Below are positions 23,901 through 38,969 of a DNA stretch of 64,000 nucleotides, piece after piece (positions within the stretch are counted from its first letter, which is position 1; each line of letters opens with the position of its first letter). The notes under the pieces were generated by a model, which searched no databases, was not told the DNA's origin, and saw only the letters and a program-made list of their open reading frames with translations. The DNA lies in assembly GCF_003265705.1 (NCBI RefSeq), contig NW_020313057.1, positions 1,284,404 to 1,348,403 on the forward strand. Direction: 5' to 3'. The position numbers and the translations under genes were made by a program. The stretch comes from Callorhinus ursinus. Lineage: Eukaryota; Chordata; Mammalia; Carnivora; Otariidae.

Positions 23901-24123
23901 CTAGTGGTTAACCATAGAGTAAACATAAAAATCTCAGATAAAGTTCCATGTTAATTGATCTTTTAGTGTTTCTGTAATTATGCAAAAGTTAGTCACCTCT
24001 CTTTCCACAGTTCAAGGACATGCTTCGGCCATGGTAATTCAAGCAAGAGTCTTTATTTGTGGCATACTTGTCCATGACTTAGATAGTGGCACAAACAAAA
24101 TAGTCTTGAAACTACACAGATAA

Positions 24124-24356
24124 TGTTATGAACTGAATCGTGTTCCCTCAAAATTCATATCTTAAAGCCCTAACCCCAAATGTGACTGTATTTGGAGACA
24201 GAACTTGAAGGAGGCAATTAAGGTTAAGTGAAATCACAAGGGCAGGGCCCTAGGCTAATGGAACTTGCGTCCATATAAGAAGAGGAAGAAGGACCAGAGG
24301 ACTCTGTCTTTTCAGAAACACAGAGGAAAGTCCATGTGAGGACATAGTAAAAAGGT
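24124..24356 (+). mobile_element. MLT1-type (ERVL-MaLR) LTR, 5' part
   Basis: Starts ATGTTATGAACTGAATCGTG, then AAAATTCATATCTTAAAGCCC, ATGTGACTGTATTTGGAGAC and CATATAAGAAGAGGAAGAAG, in MLT1 order. The LTR 3' half is missing. The LTR stops where a SINE begins, and the sequence after the SINE is not LTR. Carries no gene. Confidence 0.8.
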
Positions 24357-24486
24357 GGCAGGGGGAGAAGGAGAAGCAGATGCCCTGCTGAGCAGGGAGC
24401 CCAACGCAGGGCTCAATCCCAGGACCTTGGGATCATGGCCTGCGCTGAAGGCTGATGCTTAACCGACTGAGCCATCCAGGTGTCCC
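24357..24486 (-). mobile_element. SINEC, 3'-truncated
   Basis: Reverse copy with a normal head (ACTGAGCCATCCAGGTGTCCC at right) but no T-rich tail at the left. It starts at AGGGGGAGAAGGAGAAGC, so the SINE tail and the adjoining LTR end were probably lost in one deletion. Confidence 0.9.
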
Positions 24487-24592
24487 AAAGCCTGGTGGAG
24501 AATTTAAAGAAGAATTAGAAAGATGGTTGGAAATCAGTCTTCTAGACAAAAATAAAAACAAAAAAATTAGTAGGTTAAAGAGGAGATGATAC

Positions 24593-25110
24593 TGTAGCCG
24601 GAGCATAGAAGTACAAGAGCACCTTGCCCCGGGGTCCCAAACAGACCAGACTTGGCCACTCGCTGCTGACAAAATCCAAATGCAAAGAGATGAGTTGGGG
24701 GTGAAACAAAAGAAGAATTTATTTCAGGGAGGCCAACACCGGGAAAATCAGTCGTCTAACATCCCAAAGAATGTCTCCAAAGTGCTAAAAATACTTCCAG
24801 GTTTATATTAGGAAAATGTGGGACAAAGGTCGGTGGGTACCTGCAGGGGTGCAGTGAAGGTCAGGATCATTGTCATGGGGGTCTGTCACGTGGGGTCTTG
24901 CTAGCTCAGGGCAGTGCCTGTTGCTTGAGTGGTGAGTTTTGGTTCCCATAGCGGATGCTTTGCCTGTTGGGGTTTTTGCCTGAGTTGAGAGAGAAGCTAG
25001 AAAGAACTTAATCAGTTAGAAAGTAGACTGAGATCAATATGGAGGCAGTTGGAGTCTTCTCTCAGCAAATCAAGGACTTTAAGATAGATTATTTATAATT
25101 ATCACCTACA
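24593..25110 (-). mobile_element. Probable solo LTR of an endogenous retrovirus
   Basis: On the minus strand it has a CCTAATATAAACC TATA-like box near 24815, a CTGAAATAAATTCTTC poly(A) signal near 24716-24728, then a U5-like stretch with GGGACCCCGGGGC. The outer bases TGTAG and CTACA are inverted repeats of each other. No coding sequence is present. I see no matching target-site duplication, and the family is unknown to me. Confidence 0.5.
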
Positions 25111-28100
25111 ACTTGTCTCCATCTCTATGGAGATTAGAACTGTAAGAAGCTCACCGAAGGCTCAACATAAGTGATATAAATTTGAAAAGAATAAGTAGAA
25201 AAGACACAGCTCTGAGGACCTGCTGAAGTCGAATGTAGCCCCGATAAAGGAAGCACAATGAGTATTCAACTAGTAAAAGTGATAGCTACTAAAATGGAAA
25301 ATGTTAAATAGAAGATAATCCCTGTCTTTCCATAAAATATATTTACATTATTTATATGGTTGTAGACACACATGAATGCATGTAACATAAATATGCATCT
25401 CCTTTCTGACCTTTGGAAATAGCTTTTTCTTGACAGAGAATGCCTGCTCAGAGAGAAACCCAGGAGATTTTCCCCAAGTCTGAGCTATGGCTATCATTTG
25501 TTAGAATCAGGTTCCTTTGTTTTGATGGCCTTATAAAGAACAGACTTAAAAATGTAAAGGAGGTTTAAAAAAAAGTAGTGAGAACAGAGCATAATGCACA
25601 GCCAGACGCAACAGTTAATAGACCAGTTAGTAAAACCCTCCGTCAGACAGGTTAGCATCTTTGCACCAATAATCATATATTTGTTTTTCTTTTTATGTAC
25701 AGGTGTTTCAGGCCTCTGTGCTCCCAATTAATTCTGTGAGTTCTGACTATCTCTCTGATATGTGCTCTCCAGCTGATCCCTCTTTGCTATTATTGTACAT
25801 CACTTAAACCAGAGACATTTACTTTGAGATTGAAGGGGGTGGGGAGAGAAAGAGTTTTGCTTGGTAAAATCTTCTAGAAGGTGTAAACTTCCCATCCTTA
25901 AGTTCTCAGTATACCAAAATATTTCACCACCTTCACTTCCCACAAGGTGCCTGGAACTGTGGTTATATAAGAGCTAGTAACTTTGAATTCTCCCTTCAGG
26001 GCCCAAAAGAGAAGAAATCATTTTGATTCTCCTGAGTGTCATTTGGAAATGCTCCCAAACTGCTTTCCACATTTTGATAAATAATGTCAACCAATTCCCC
26101 AATCCAAATAAAGTATAATACTAAGACTTATAGTTGTCCAAATATTGAAACATCAGGAGGTCATTATGCTCCAAGGATCTGATCTACAAATACATCTTTG
26201 GGGCTGGTTTTCTTAGGAACAGAGAATAATCCATACAGCCCGGGACAGACATGCTGTATCTGTCAGGTCTAGGGGGCTTTCCTGGGACCATGACTGGACC
26301 GTCGGTGTGCTTTCCCAGGGTGGGAGAGAATGGGAAGAGGGTAGTGGTGATGAATAGTAGAAGGGGGACCAATTTATATGAAAACACAGCAACAAGCTTT
26401 CTCTTTCCGTATGTGCATAAATTAGAAACTAGCTGAGTGGTACTTCATCCCATGAGATCTATTCTCTGAAGCATGTGTCTACCTCCCATTAGCCTTGTAG
26501 GAATGAGGCTTTTGTAATAATAATGAAGCTCAAAGAGGGAGACCTTTGCTACCTAATCCATAGGGGTATATTCTTCTCTTGATAAACCTATAATTCCTAT
26601 CACAGCTAATGGGAGTTCTAAACTGACATCAAAAAAGCTGTCTGTCCCATTGAAAAAGGTAAAGGTCTCTCCTTGCAAGGCTCATTATCATTCAAACCAA
26701 TCATTTCTCTCCTGCTTCTCTCTCAAAGGATGTGCCTCTCCCTCGAGGTACTTGTAGGAAGGGAGAGCCTTGGAAATTACCCATCTGGTAAATAGAACAG
26801 ATTTCAATGCAGTTTACTCTATAATTCTTAGTCTGTTTGACTGAAAAGCTTTGAAACTCAGAAAAGACATTATTCTTTCAACAAAATGGGTTCACATTTA
26901 CTCACAGAGCATATGTTCTGCAAATGTGATATAGTGAAGGTTATTCTGAAATCATAAAAGTTCATGAATTCTTTAGTTCTAATGAATGAAATCAGACAAG
27001 CTATTCAGATCTCTCTCTGCATAGTGTAGCCCTTTTCTTTTTTTTCCTACATAGAATTTTTAAAGCTATTAAGAGAATGGAAGTAGGGAGTAGGAAACGA
27101 AACTGGTATGAAAAACATTCTTTTTTAAAACAATGTTTTTTCAGCGTTTTCATTTCTTGGCTGTAGCATTTATTCTTATGCTTTATGGAATGATAGCTTA
27201 CACTGTTGAATGGGCCATTTGATCTCTCCTTCGAGATGATGTCCTGCTCATAAACATGAGCTATGTATGCTATGCATTTTGCAACCCCCACCCCAGATTT
27301 TGCACCTCCTTCACACAGTGTTCAGTAAACCAAATGGACTGTGGTGGTTTGTATTGTATCAACAAGGCTCAGCAGACTCTTCAGCATATGTTTCCTTGTT
27401 TGTGGTATAAAAGAGAAAGTCACATTAAATTTGCAAGGTGAAAGGAAAGTAGCATTCCCCTCATTCTGTAAGTTCGCAGGCTGGAAGGCAGTCTGAGAGC
27501 CTGACAGAGCTGTGGGCAATTCCAGTTTGTCCTCCCTCTCCCTCTGAACATGTGGTGACCCTCACATACTCCAGCAGATGCAGAGGCAACAGCCTTCCTC
27601 TGAATGTGGAAGTGGACCTTTTCACAAGCCTCCCTCATGGCCCCACCCCAGAATCTGGACCTGCCTGGCTTCCTCGATTCCTTAGCAAAAGGAATCTAGG
27701 TAAAGCCTCTTTACACCAATGCTTCAGAGCAGATGCACAGTAACCCTCCTATTTGCCCAGCTTCTCCACATTTGTGTCCAGCCTTATTCTTAGAATAAAT
27801 CTCTTCTATGATAATAGGAGGTTGGCTTCCCTGATTGAATCTTGACACATAGGCTTGTATATATTAGTATAAAATGTGAGACTTCTAGCATTCCTTTGGA
27901 AAATAAAATTTCTGAAGCATCATAAGGTTTTAGGTACAGCAAAAACCTGGTTGACTCTGGAAATAATGCTACTTCATTCAGTTGACATTGATGTAATTGA
28001 ACCAAAGGGTAACTTTGTGAAAGAAGGGCATACCGTGTAAATTTACAGTAAAACAAGATCTTGGAATAGTTTCCAAACTGAGAGGAAAAATTACTTTCTC

Positions 28101-29276
28101 CCCTTATGCTGTTCATAATATATAGAAAAGTCTTTAGTATTAAAAAAAGGATAATTTCACCTTAAAGTTACTTATTTAGATAACTTAAAACAAATACTTA
28201 AGAATGATACAATGTCACTTAAATATGTTTCCTAATTCTGTTAGTCTCTTCCATATTTGAATTAATGAATATATCGTATATTCTATTTTGTAAGAAGGGG
28301 AAAATACAAAAAAAGTATTCTGGCCATCCTCTAAATTACTATCCTGCCAAGGCTATGTTATGCTTTTTATAACTCAAATTATGCATTTATAATATTGGGA
28401 TATATTCTTTGTTCTATAATAAGAGCAAAATGTTTCGAGAAAAATCCAAGTTGTAGTGTGGAACAGAAATTAAAGTTATCTAAGTTCTAAATAGTTCTAA
28501 TAGTTATTTTTAGGCCTCATTAGATGGCATTGGTGATGTTTTACATTGAGGAGTATTATTCTAATTCTCAAATAAGTATTTGGCTCTAGTCATAATAAAT
28601 CATAATAAATCCATGTGGTTCCATAGTCATAAATTTGTTCTAAATTCTTCAGTCTCAAATTTCATGGCTTGAATTTGACAAATTTTATAGACTTAACCAT
28701 AACTCTGTTTTTATATCCTATAAGGCCCCAAGTTTCTACCCTAATATTAGCAGACTTCCATTGGCCTTGTTTCACCTGTAACAATGAAGTGTGTTTCCAC
28801 TTCACCTTAGGAATGAGGAAAACATTTATAGGAATACATTGGTGTTTTACCATGTGTCCCAAGCCATCTGCAAGTCCTATAAAAGCCTTATGTTCACTAC
28901 ATGGTTCTTTTTATTTTTGAAGATCTAAACAAACTATAAAGTAATATTTTCAGTCTGGAATTAAAGCAGATATATAGGGAATGCTACCTGATTCAACTAC
29001 CCGGTGGGGTAGGTATAAATCTTCTCAAGTTTTATTCAAGAGCAGAAACATTTCTTACCCTTAGCTGTACATGCTTAGGGTGCTACCAGAAAATAATAAA
29101 ATATTGACTGAAAGGTAGCACTGAGAGTTCAAACCAGAGATGGGTGTCTAAATGGATTGTTACAACAGAGAACTGAAGAGAGCAGCAGCTGAGAGCAGGG
29201 GTAGAAGCTAAGAGATGGGAGAGCCAAGAAGGTCTAAAGTAGGTAGTGTCTGATGCTAGTAGAAAAATGGGGTGGA
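25111..29276. other. Long repeat-poor unassigned stretch
   Basis: No SINE, L1 or LTR recognised across about 4 kb, which is unusual here. No open frame with a known domain; the longest is a 108-codon reverse frame at 27790-28116 without motifs. If any part of the window holds unique functional non-coding DNA, this is a reasonable place. Confidence 0.4.
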
Positions 29277-29483
29277 GGGGCGCCTGGGTGGCTCAGTCGT
29301 TGGGTGTCTGCCTTCGGCTCAGGTCATGATCCCAGGGTCCTGGGATCGAGCCCCGCATCGGGCTCCCTGCTCGGCGGGAAGCCTGCTTCTCCCTCTCCCA
29401 CTCCCCCTGCTTGTGTTCCCCTCTATCGCTGTGTCTCTCTCTATCAAATAAATAAAATCTTTAAAAAAAAGAAAAGAAAAAAA
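29277..29483 (+). mobile_element. SINEC
   Basis: Near-consensus forward copy: GGGGCGCCTGGGTGGCTCAG, then CTCCCACTCCCCCTGCTTGT, ending AAATAAAATCTTTAAAA. Flanks AGAAAAATGGGGTGG and AAAAAAATAGGATGG look like a diverged duplication. Confidence 0.95.
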
Positions 29484-29714
29484 TAGGATGGAAAAGCTGG
29501 AAGACTCCCAGACAGGTTGCTGTGCCTGATGCTGAACTTTTATACTCTGTCAGTGACAGTGTTTGTGTGAGAGGGATGGACCCATTTAAAAGCATAACTA
29601 AAAGAAAGACAAGAGTAGCTTTGGATTATTCTGAAGTCCACTCGCTGTCATTGATCGAGGGGTCACTGATTTAGATACAACTTTGTCCAACAAAGTTCTG
29701 CCCCACCTCCCCAG

Positions 29715-33325
<3,611 letters not shown>

Positions 33326-33329
33326 TTTA

Positions 33330-33465
33330 GCCTTATAAAGCTTGAAGGAATCTTAGAGATTTCTTGTCCAAAACTTTCACTTTACACAAGCAAACTGAGA
33401 AACGACAAAGGTTTGAAAGACCTGTGTAAGGTCCTAGATGACATTTAACCAGCTTCAGACTGAAA
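33330..33465 (-). repeat. MIR-like or related ancient SINE scrap
   Basis: ATCTTAGAGATTTCTTGTCC, ACTTTACACAAGCAAACTGAG, CCTGTGTAAGGTCCTAGATG follow the usual antisense order of a deep mammalian SINE. Diverged. Confidence 0.45.
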
Positions 33466-33554
33466 AAGTAAAGAAGCAAAAGAGAACTCAGAGCTGACCC
33501 CAGGCTATGAATCTTATTAAATTAAAACAGTTACATCCTGAAATTCACTTGTCC

Positions 33555-33690
33555 ATGCTTTTATTGATTATTTGTTATTTATTTATTGAGAACCTGTTGT
33601 GTCCCAGGTGCTATTGATAGGCATTTGGGGATACCTGATGAACAAGCATATCATCCAGTGGTTATTTTCAACAATCTTTTCAACTTCTAC
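33555..33690 (-). repeat. L2-like LINE 3' end, reverse strand
   Basis: TTATTGAGAACCTGTTGTGT, CCAGGTGCTATTGATAGGCA, TTTGGGGATACCTGATGAAC is the antisense of a typical L2 3' end. Confidence 0.7.
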
Positions 33691-36585
33691 AGAAAAATTA
33701 ACTTCAGAAAATTAACTTACCCTCAAGCAATTGTTTCATTCTTAATGACAACTAAAATAAAGGGTGCTTAATTAAAAATAAAAGTATATTACCTTCAGGA
33801 TACATTTTCTTCCATACAATGAAAAAAATTCTGTGATTCTTTTATCCAGGCTGGTGATCTGAACTTTAAAAGGGGTGAGAATTTAGTTGAACTGTCTAAA
33901 GGAAAGAAATTCTGGTAGATCTGAAGAGGAACATTTACTGTCCATGAGCTACTCAACGCTTCTCTCTGAAAGCACCAGGCTCTTCAATCAGCTCTGTCTT
34001 GAAAGTTTCTCTCCTCCTCCCCAAATTGATTGGAACCAATATTCTGAGAAAATACAAAGGTGTGAGCAGAGGATGGTTGGTTCTAAATGAGCGGTAGGCA
34101 AACTTGATACAAAAATAACCTTCAGAAAAAGGAAACTGTCAATGGGACACATTATTTTTCTCCCAGAATTCAAAATGATTACAGGTATATTGAGTACCAT
34201 GGAAAAGTAAGTTATAGGCTTCCAGGTGAAAATGATCTGCAAAACTAAGTAGAACAATGCCAAAATGAAACTTGACACAATTCTAGGCATTAAAATTCAC
34301 CATATAGCCAACAATTATGACACAAGAGAGTCCTCTTTCTACTCTTTCATCTGGGCTAACTGTATTTATCCTGAGAACTCTAGTGGCTCATCATTGGTGT
34401 AGACACTGGCAGTTAGACTTGTTTGGGTAAACAAGGCAAGCAGGCAGGTCAGGCCCTGGAAATGTTTATTTGGATAAGAATTGAGTAGCCTCTTGGGGAG
34501 AGATCCCATCCTAATGGCGGAGCGAGACTTGCATATTAAGTTTGGTTCTATACAGTGTCTCAGCCATTGGAGGTCAGGATAAATCTTAATGTAGTACATC
34601 GTTTGTCACTGGTATTTTCCCAAGCCAATTCATCCACCTCTGTGTCCTTGAGACCTGGAAAGGGGAGAATAAATAGAATACACTGAATAAACTGTTTTCT
34701 CACAAGCTTGTTGCAGTCATTGGAAGTCCAAAGCATCTCAGATTACAATGAAAGTGAGGCATTCTCTTCCTTGGGGCATCGGGTATTTGACACACATTGG
34801 GCTCTAGCCCATGATTCCAACAACTCCAGTTATAATGAGACCTGGGGTCTGGCTTGGTTTTTGTTTGTTTGTTTCGTGGTTTGCTGACATTATCCATCAC
34901 TCATAGCCTCAGCAGCAGCCAGAGGCAGTGCCTGGTGGTGCCGGAGGCTGGAACAAGGGATGACATTGTTTTAGATGTTCCTTGGCAGGGACCTCCAGCA
35001 AGAGCAAGAGCAAGGGCTCAGGTGCCAGATCACCAAAGAGGATCAGAGAAGGAGGGAAAGAGAGTGGTAGGCACCTCTTGCTAGCTCAAAGGATTTGTTT
35101 GTGAGTACACAATAACAGATCCCTAGGGGTTTCTGCAAATAGCTGGAGGAAGGAGGTAGAAACTTTGAAGGGAATAAAAGGTGTTCAGAGGTTTCACAGT
35201 TGGAGAACTAAAGCCCAGGAAATACTGTTAAGTGGCCCCACTTTACACTTAGAATGATGTGACCTGGGAATTAAAAAAAAAATCTTTTAAGTAGTAGGGT
35301 AGTCCTTTGTAAAAACAAAAACAAAAACAAAAACAGAAGAGAGCCATGATTTCTATGTTTAGTCTTTGTTATGCCTCTGACTACCAGACCTTGGAAAGGC
35401 CCTTCTGTTTTTTAATTCACCATGTTAGAATGTTATCATTGGGTATCATTCAGGTCTTTGGGGAATCCTATTTAAAAGTCCTATAGCTGTAGCTATTTAT
35501 TCTCTACTATTTAAAAGAGCCCTAACATTCTCAGCTTGACTAAACTTGGGACAGCTTTCTTCCTGGCTATAAGCCCCTGGCCTCCCTTTTCTTTGGCATT
35601 TACTTTAGAAAAGTTGTGACTATAAATTCTGTATCTACCCCTTTGAGATCTAAATCTCCCAGCCTCTTGCCAGTTTTAATCCAGGGACATCTTTCTCAAA
35701 GACCTGGGAGCCATCCCTTTGACATGTAATCCTCAAGAAAAATAACACCATGTTTTCCAGCATCTGATTTCCATAAGCAATAATTAGCAAATCCTGGTGG
35801 CCTAATCTCCCCACTAACATTCTTTAGTACTTTTCCCCTAGCCTATCCCAGTGCTTAAAGTTCCACCATCTCTTGTTCAGTGGAATTCCGTTTACTCTCT
35901 CCGCTCTATTGCAGTAGTCTTGCATGAAGTGTTGCTTTTTAAATTCTGTCCAGTGCAATTTTTCTTTGATACCACCTGTAGACCAGACTCTTTCCTCTGT
36001 TGTCTAGACTAATCCTCGCCAGGGGCAGGAGGGTTTTTACTTGATCTAAGATCCCCTTGCTGCTCTTTTGAACCTGATATAAACAAACTTCCCTCTAGTT
36101 CTTAAGGTCCAACATTACCCTCACTCCTCTTGAGATGTCCCTGTTCTTATAAGTAGGATTTGCCCTTAGTCTGTGTTTCTCAATTTTATTTCTGGGAAAC
36201 TCCCTGGTTTTTGTCTTGTGTCCCGACTGTTACCCTGTCTTTGTGGGTATCAGTTCCACATTGTTCTCTTCCTGCCTGTGGACATCTCTAGGCTTGTTAC
36301 ATCAGCTTGGATTCCATGTTCCCTGCCTGGACTGAGACTGGCATAATGTTGAGGCCCTTTGGAGGCAAAGTTTACCATTTCAAATGATACAGCCTTTGGG
36401 CATTTGCAGCCAGATCACCTCTCCCTGTCTCCCCTTATCTTGACTCAGTGAATTAGTCTAATTTCAAATCCTTGCTCCAGCCTTTTTGGCTTATTTTATT
36501 GTGATCTGGTGAGTCCTCCCTGTTGACTTCTGAAGTTTTTGAAAAGGAAAATTAAATGGCCTCTGGGTCAAACTTAAAAGGTAGA
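33691..36585. other. Unassigned sequence
   Basis: No gene or large repeat recognised. A short (AAAAAC)n run occurs at 35311-35336. The reverse open frames near 34000-34600 show no known motif. Confidence 0.4.
35311..35336 (+). repeat. (AAAAAC)n simple repeat
   Basis: About four units of AAAAAC, ending in ACAGAAG. Confidence 0.9.
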
Positions 36586-36693
36586 TGGGGGTGCCTGGCT
36601 GGCTTAAATTGGTAGAACATACAACTCTTGATCTCAGGGTCATAAATTCAAGCCCCATGTTAGGCTTGAAGCCTACTCAAAAAAAAAAAAAAT
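36586..36693 (+). mobile_element. Short tRNA-like SINE (older CAN-SINE type)
   Basis: Forward copy: GGGGGTGCCTGGCTGGCTTA, then ACAACTCTTGATCTCAGGGTC, TTCAAGCCCC and an A-rich tail. Same short type as the copy at 9986. Confidence 0.85.
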
Positions 36694-36724
36694 GAAAATG
36701 AAAAAATAAAAGGGAGGTTATAAG

Positions 36725-36850
36725 CATTCATTATTATAATCTTTTTAACATCCTATAAAAGAGATATTTGCTACCCTCATTTTAGAGAAGAGTAAACTGA
36801 GGCTCAGAAAAGTTGACTTGTCCAAAGACACAGGACCAAAACTCAATGAT
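36725..36850 (-). repeat. MIR-like fragment
   Basis: Antisense MIR blocks: CATTTTAGAGAAGAGTAAAC, TGAGGCTCAGAAAAGTTGAC, TTGTCCAAAGACACAGG. Edges approximate. Confidence 0.65.
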
Positions 36851-37134
36851 ATTGTTGAATTTTTTTAAATGCTATTTTTAACTGGAATCCTCCTGCTTGT
36901 AAATCTTGTGCTCTTTCTTCCCTACCATGCTGAATTCCTTCTGGTTGTAAATAGTATTAATGAAACACCTTCACAAAGTTTTCAGGGGACCAATGTAAAA
37001 TTTAATTCAGCAATTTGGGATATTATTTTCAGTGGAAATTTAATAAAATTATAAGGCACTGTAATAAATACTATACATAAATATATATGCCTTACATAAT
37101 TATAAGGCCTAACTGAATACTTTGGGAATCATTA

Positions 37135-37150
37135 AAAACTGGTTTTGGTG
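37135..37150. repeat. Target-site duplication, upstream copy
   Basis: AAAACTGGTTTTGGTG, identical to 44552-44567. Preceded by ATTA, consistent with an L1 nick site. The L1 start may share the final G. Confidence 0.95.
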
Positions 37151-37160
37151 AGGCGGGCGG

Positions 37161-37173
37161 AGCAAGATGGCGG
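37161..37173 (+). promoter_or_regulatory. Putative YY1 site at the L1 start
   Basis: GCAAGATGGCGGA, about ten bases from the element's first base, the position where human L1 has its YY1 site. In L1 biology this site fixes accurate transcription starts. Inferred from motif and position only. Confidence 0.6.
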
Positions 37174-38275
37174 AGGAGTAGGAGACCTGGGTTTACTCTG
37201 GTCTCAGGAATTCAGCTGAATAGGGATCAAACCATTCTGATCACCTACGAACTCAACAGGAGACCGAAGAAGAGAGTAGCAACAACTCTCTGAACAGAGA
37301 AGCGACCACTTTCTGGAAGGTAGGACGTGCAGAGAAGTGAATCCGAGGCGATATTCGGGAGGAAGGATGGCGGGGGAGGGGGCCTCCGTGGGCCGCTTCT
37401 GGCAAGTGCTAGAGCCGCGGAGCACAAAATCGGAACATTGAGAAGTTGGCTCCGCTGAGGGACGTCGCTCCAGTGGCTAAGCGGGGGGTGGAACCTTCGC
37501 GGGACAGTGTGGTCTCAGGACCCTCGGGGTCACAGAAAGACCGGGGGTGCCTGAGAGCATCAGAGCTCCCAGGTATCGGAGCAGGGAAGCCGGCTGCAGA
37601 GACGGAGCCGAGGCGCGGGCTCTCAGCTCGGGGTTGCCATAAACTGTGATCTACGGCCCAGTCGGGCCACTGCTCCTCCAGCAGGGACCCAACAAGCAGC
37701 AGATCCGGGGAGACTCCCCTTCCTCCCCCGGGAGGAGCGGCGCGGGAGCGCACCGCAGGGATCTGCTGGGTTTAGAGACTCCACACGGGGTCGGGTGCCA
37801 GAGATACAAACGCTCGGTCACAGGCCGGGTGAGCCGGAGTGCGGCCGGAGACCAGGGAGACGGGAGTGACTGCTTTTCTCTGGGGGCGCACTGAGGAGCG
37901 GGGCCCCGAGTTCTCAGCTCCTCCGAGTGGAGATTGGGAGGCCACCATTTTCACTCTGGTCCTCCAAAGCTGTGCCGAGAGCTTGCAGGGAACAAAAGCT
38001 CCCGAGAGCAAACCCGAGCAGCTTGCTTAGCCCGGACCGACAAGGGCGGGGCAATTCCGCCTCCGGCAAAGACATTTGGGAACCATGGCAACAGGCCCCT
38101 CCCCCAGAAGATCAGCACGAACAGCCAGCAAGCCAAGACCAAGTTTACCGATCAAGGAGAACGGGAGAACTCCAGCGCTAGGGAATACTGCACATAGAAT
38201 TCATGGCTTTTTTACCATGATTCATTAATTTTTCAAAGTTAATTTTTTTAACTGTTTTTTTTTTGAATTTTTCTT

Positions 38276-38775
38276 TTTCCCTTTTTCAACCAACATCTTA
38301 TCAATCCCTTTTTTAAAAAAACATTCTTTATTTTTCATTTTTAGAGTCATATTTTATCCCTTCGTAGTAGTTACCCTTATTTTTGGCATATATATATAAG
38401 TTGTTCTCTCTTTAAAATTTTGAGATACAGTTTCTTATAACAGATCAAAATATACCCTAAATCACTAGTGTATGGCTTTGTTCTAGTCTCCTGCCTGATC
38501 ACATTCTCTCCCTTTTTTTCTTTTTTTTTTAAATCTTCTTTCTTTTTTCAAACAAATTCTTATCAATTCTTTTTATAAAATCTTTTATAATTTTCATCTT
38601 TACAGTCATCTTCCATCCCTTCATTGTATCAACCCTTATTTTGTACATATATAAGTCTTTCTTCCTTTAAAATTTTAGGAGGCACTTTCTTCTAACAGAC
38701 CAAAATACGCCCAAAATCTAGTGTGTGGCACTGATCTATGCATGAGCCTGATCATATTTGATCATATTCTGGTAT
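38276..38775 (+). repeat. Two diverged tandem units in the L1 5'UTR
   Basis: About 255-260 bp apart, the units share an order of blocks: CAACATCTTATCAATCC / CAAATTCTTATCAATTC, then CATCCCTT / ATCCCTTC, CTTATTTT, CATATATATA, TTAAAATTTT, TTTCTTATAACAGA / TTTCTTCTAACAGA, CTAGTGTATGGC / CTAGTGTGTGGC, and CCTGATCA. Copy 1 is about 38276-38520, copy 2 about 38536-38775. Confidence 0.75.
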
Positions 38776-38969
38776 TTTTTTGTTTTGTTCTGTTTTTGTT
38801 TGTTTGTATCTTTTTCTTTTTCTTTTTTTTTCTCTTTCTTTTTTCTTTCTTTCCCTTCCTTTTCCCCAGGTTTCAGGTCTTTTCTGATTTGTATAGAGTA
38901 TATTTGCTGGGGAGGTTGTTAACCTGTTAGCATTTTGTTCTCTCATTCATCTATTCTCCTCTGGACAAA

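Larger units (their letters stand above)
37151..38969 (+). promoter_or_regulatory. L1 5'UTR with internal promoter
   Basis: The first kilobase (to about 38200) is GC- and CpG-rich, e.g. GGCGCGGGAGCGCACCGC near 37740. The start carries GCAAGATGGCGGAGGAG at about 37160-37177, which fits the YY1-type AAGATGGCGG site found at the start of mammalian L1 promoters. The last 750 bp are T-rich and include two diverged tandem units (separate entry). The 5' part is the likely RNA polymerase II promoter, by analogy with other L1s. Activity cannot be judged from sequence. Confidence 0.75.

Noticed and set aside
27530..27800. Candidate exon with a GTAAAG donor-like site
   Set aside because: No matching acceptor, no domain in any frame, and GC-rich unique DNA often shows such sites by chance.
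37409..38197. Several 60-114-codon frames in the GC-rich L1 5'UTR
   Set aside because: CpG-rich sequence lacks AT-rich stop codons; frames overlap on both strands and none matches a protein I know. Treated as 5'UTR.
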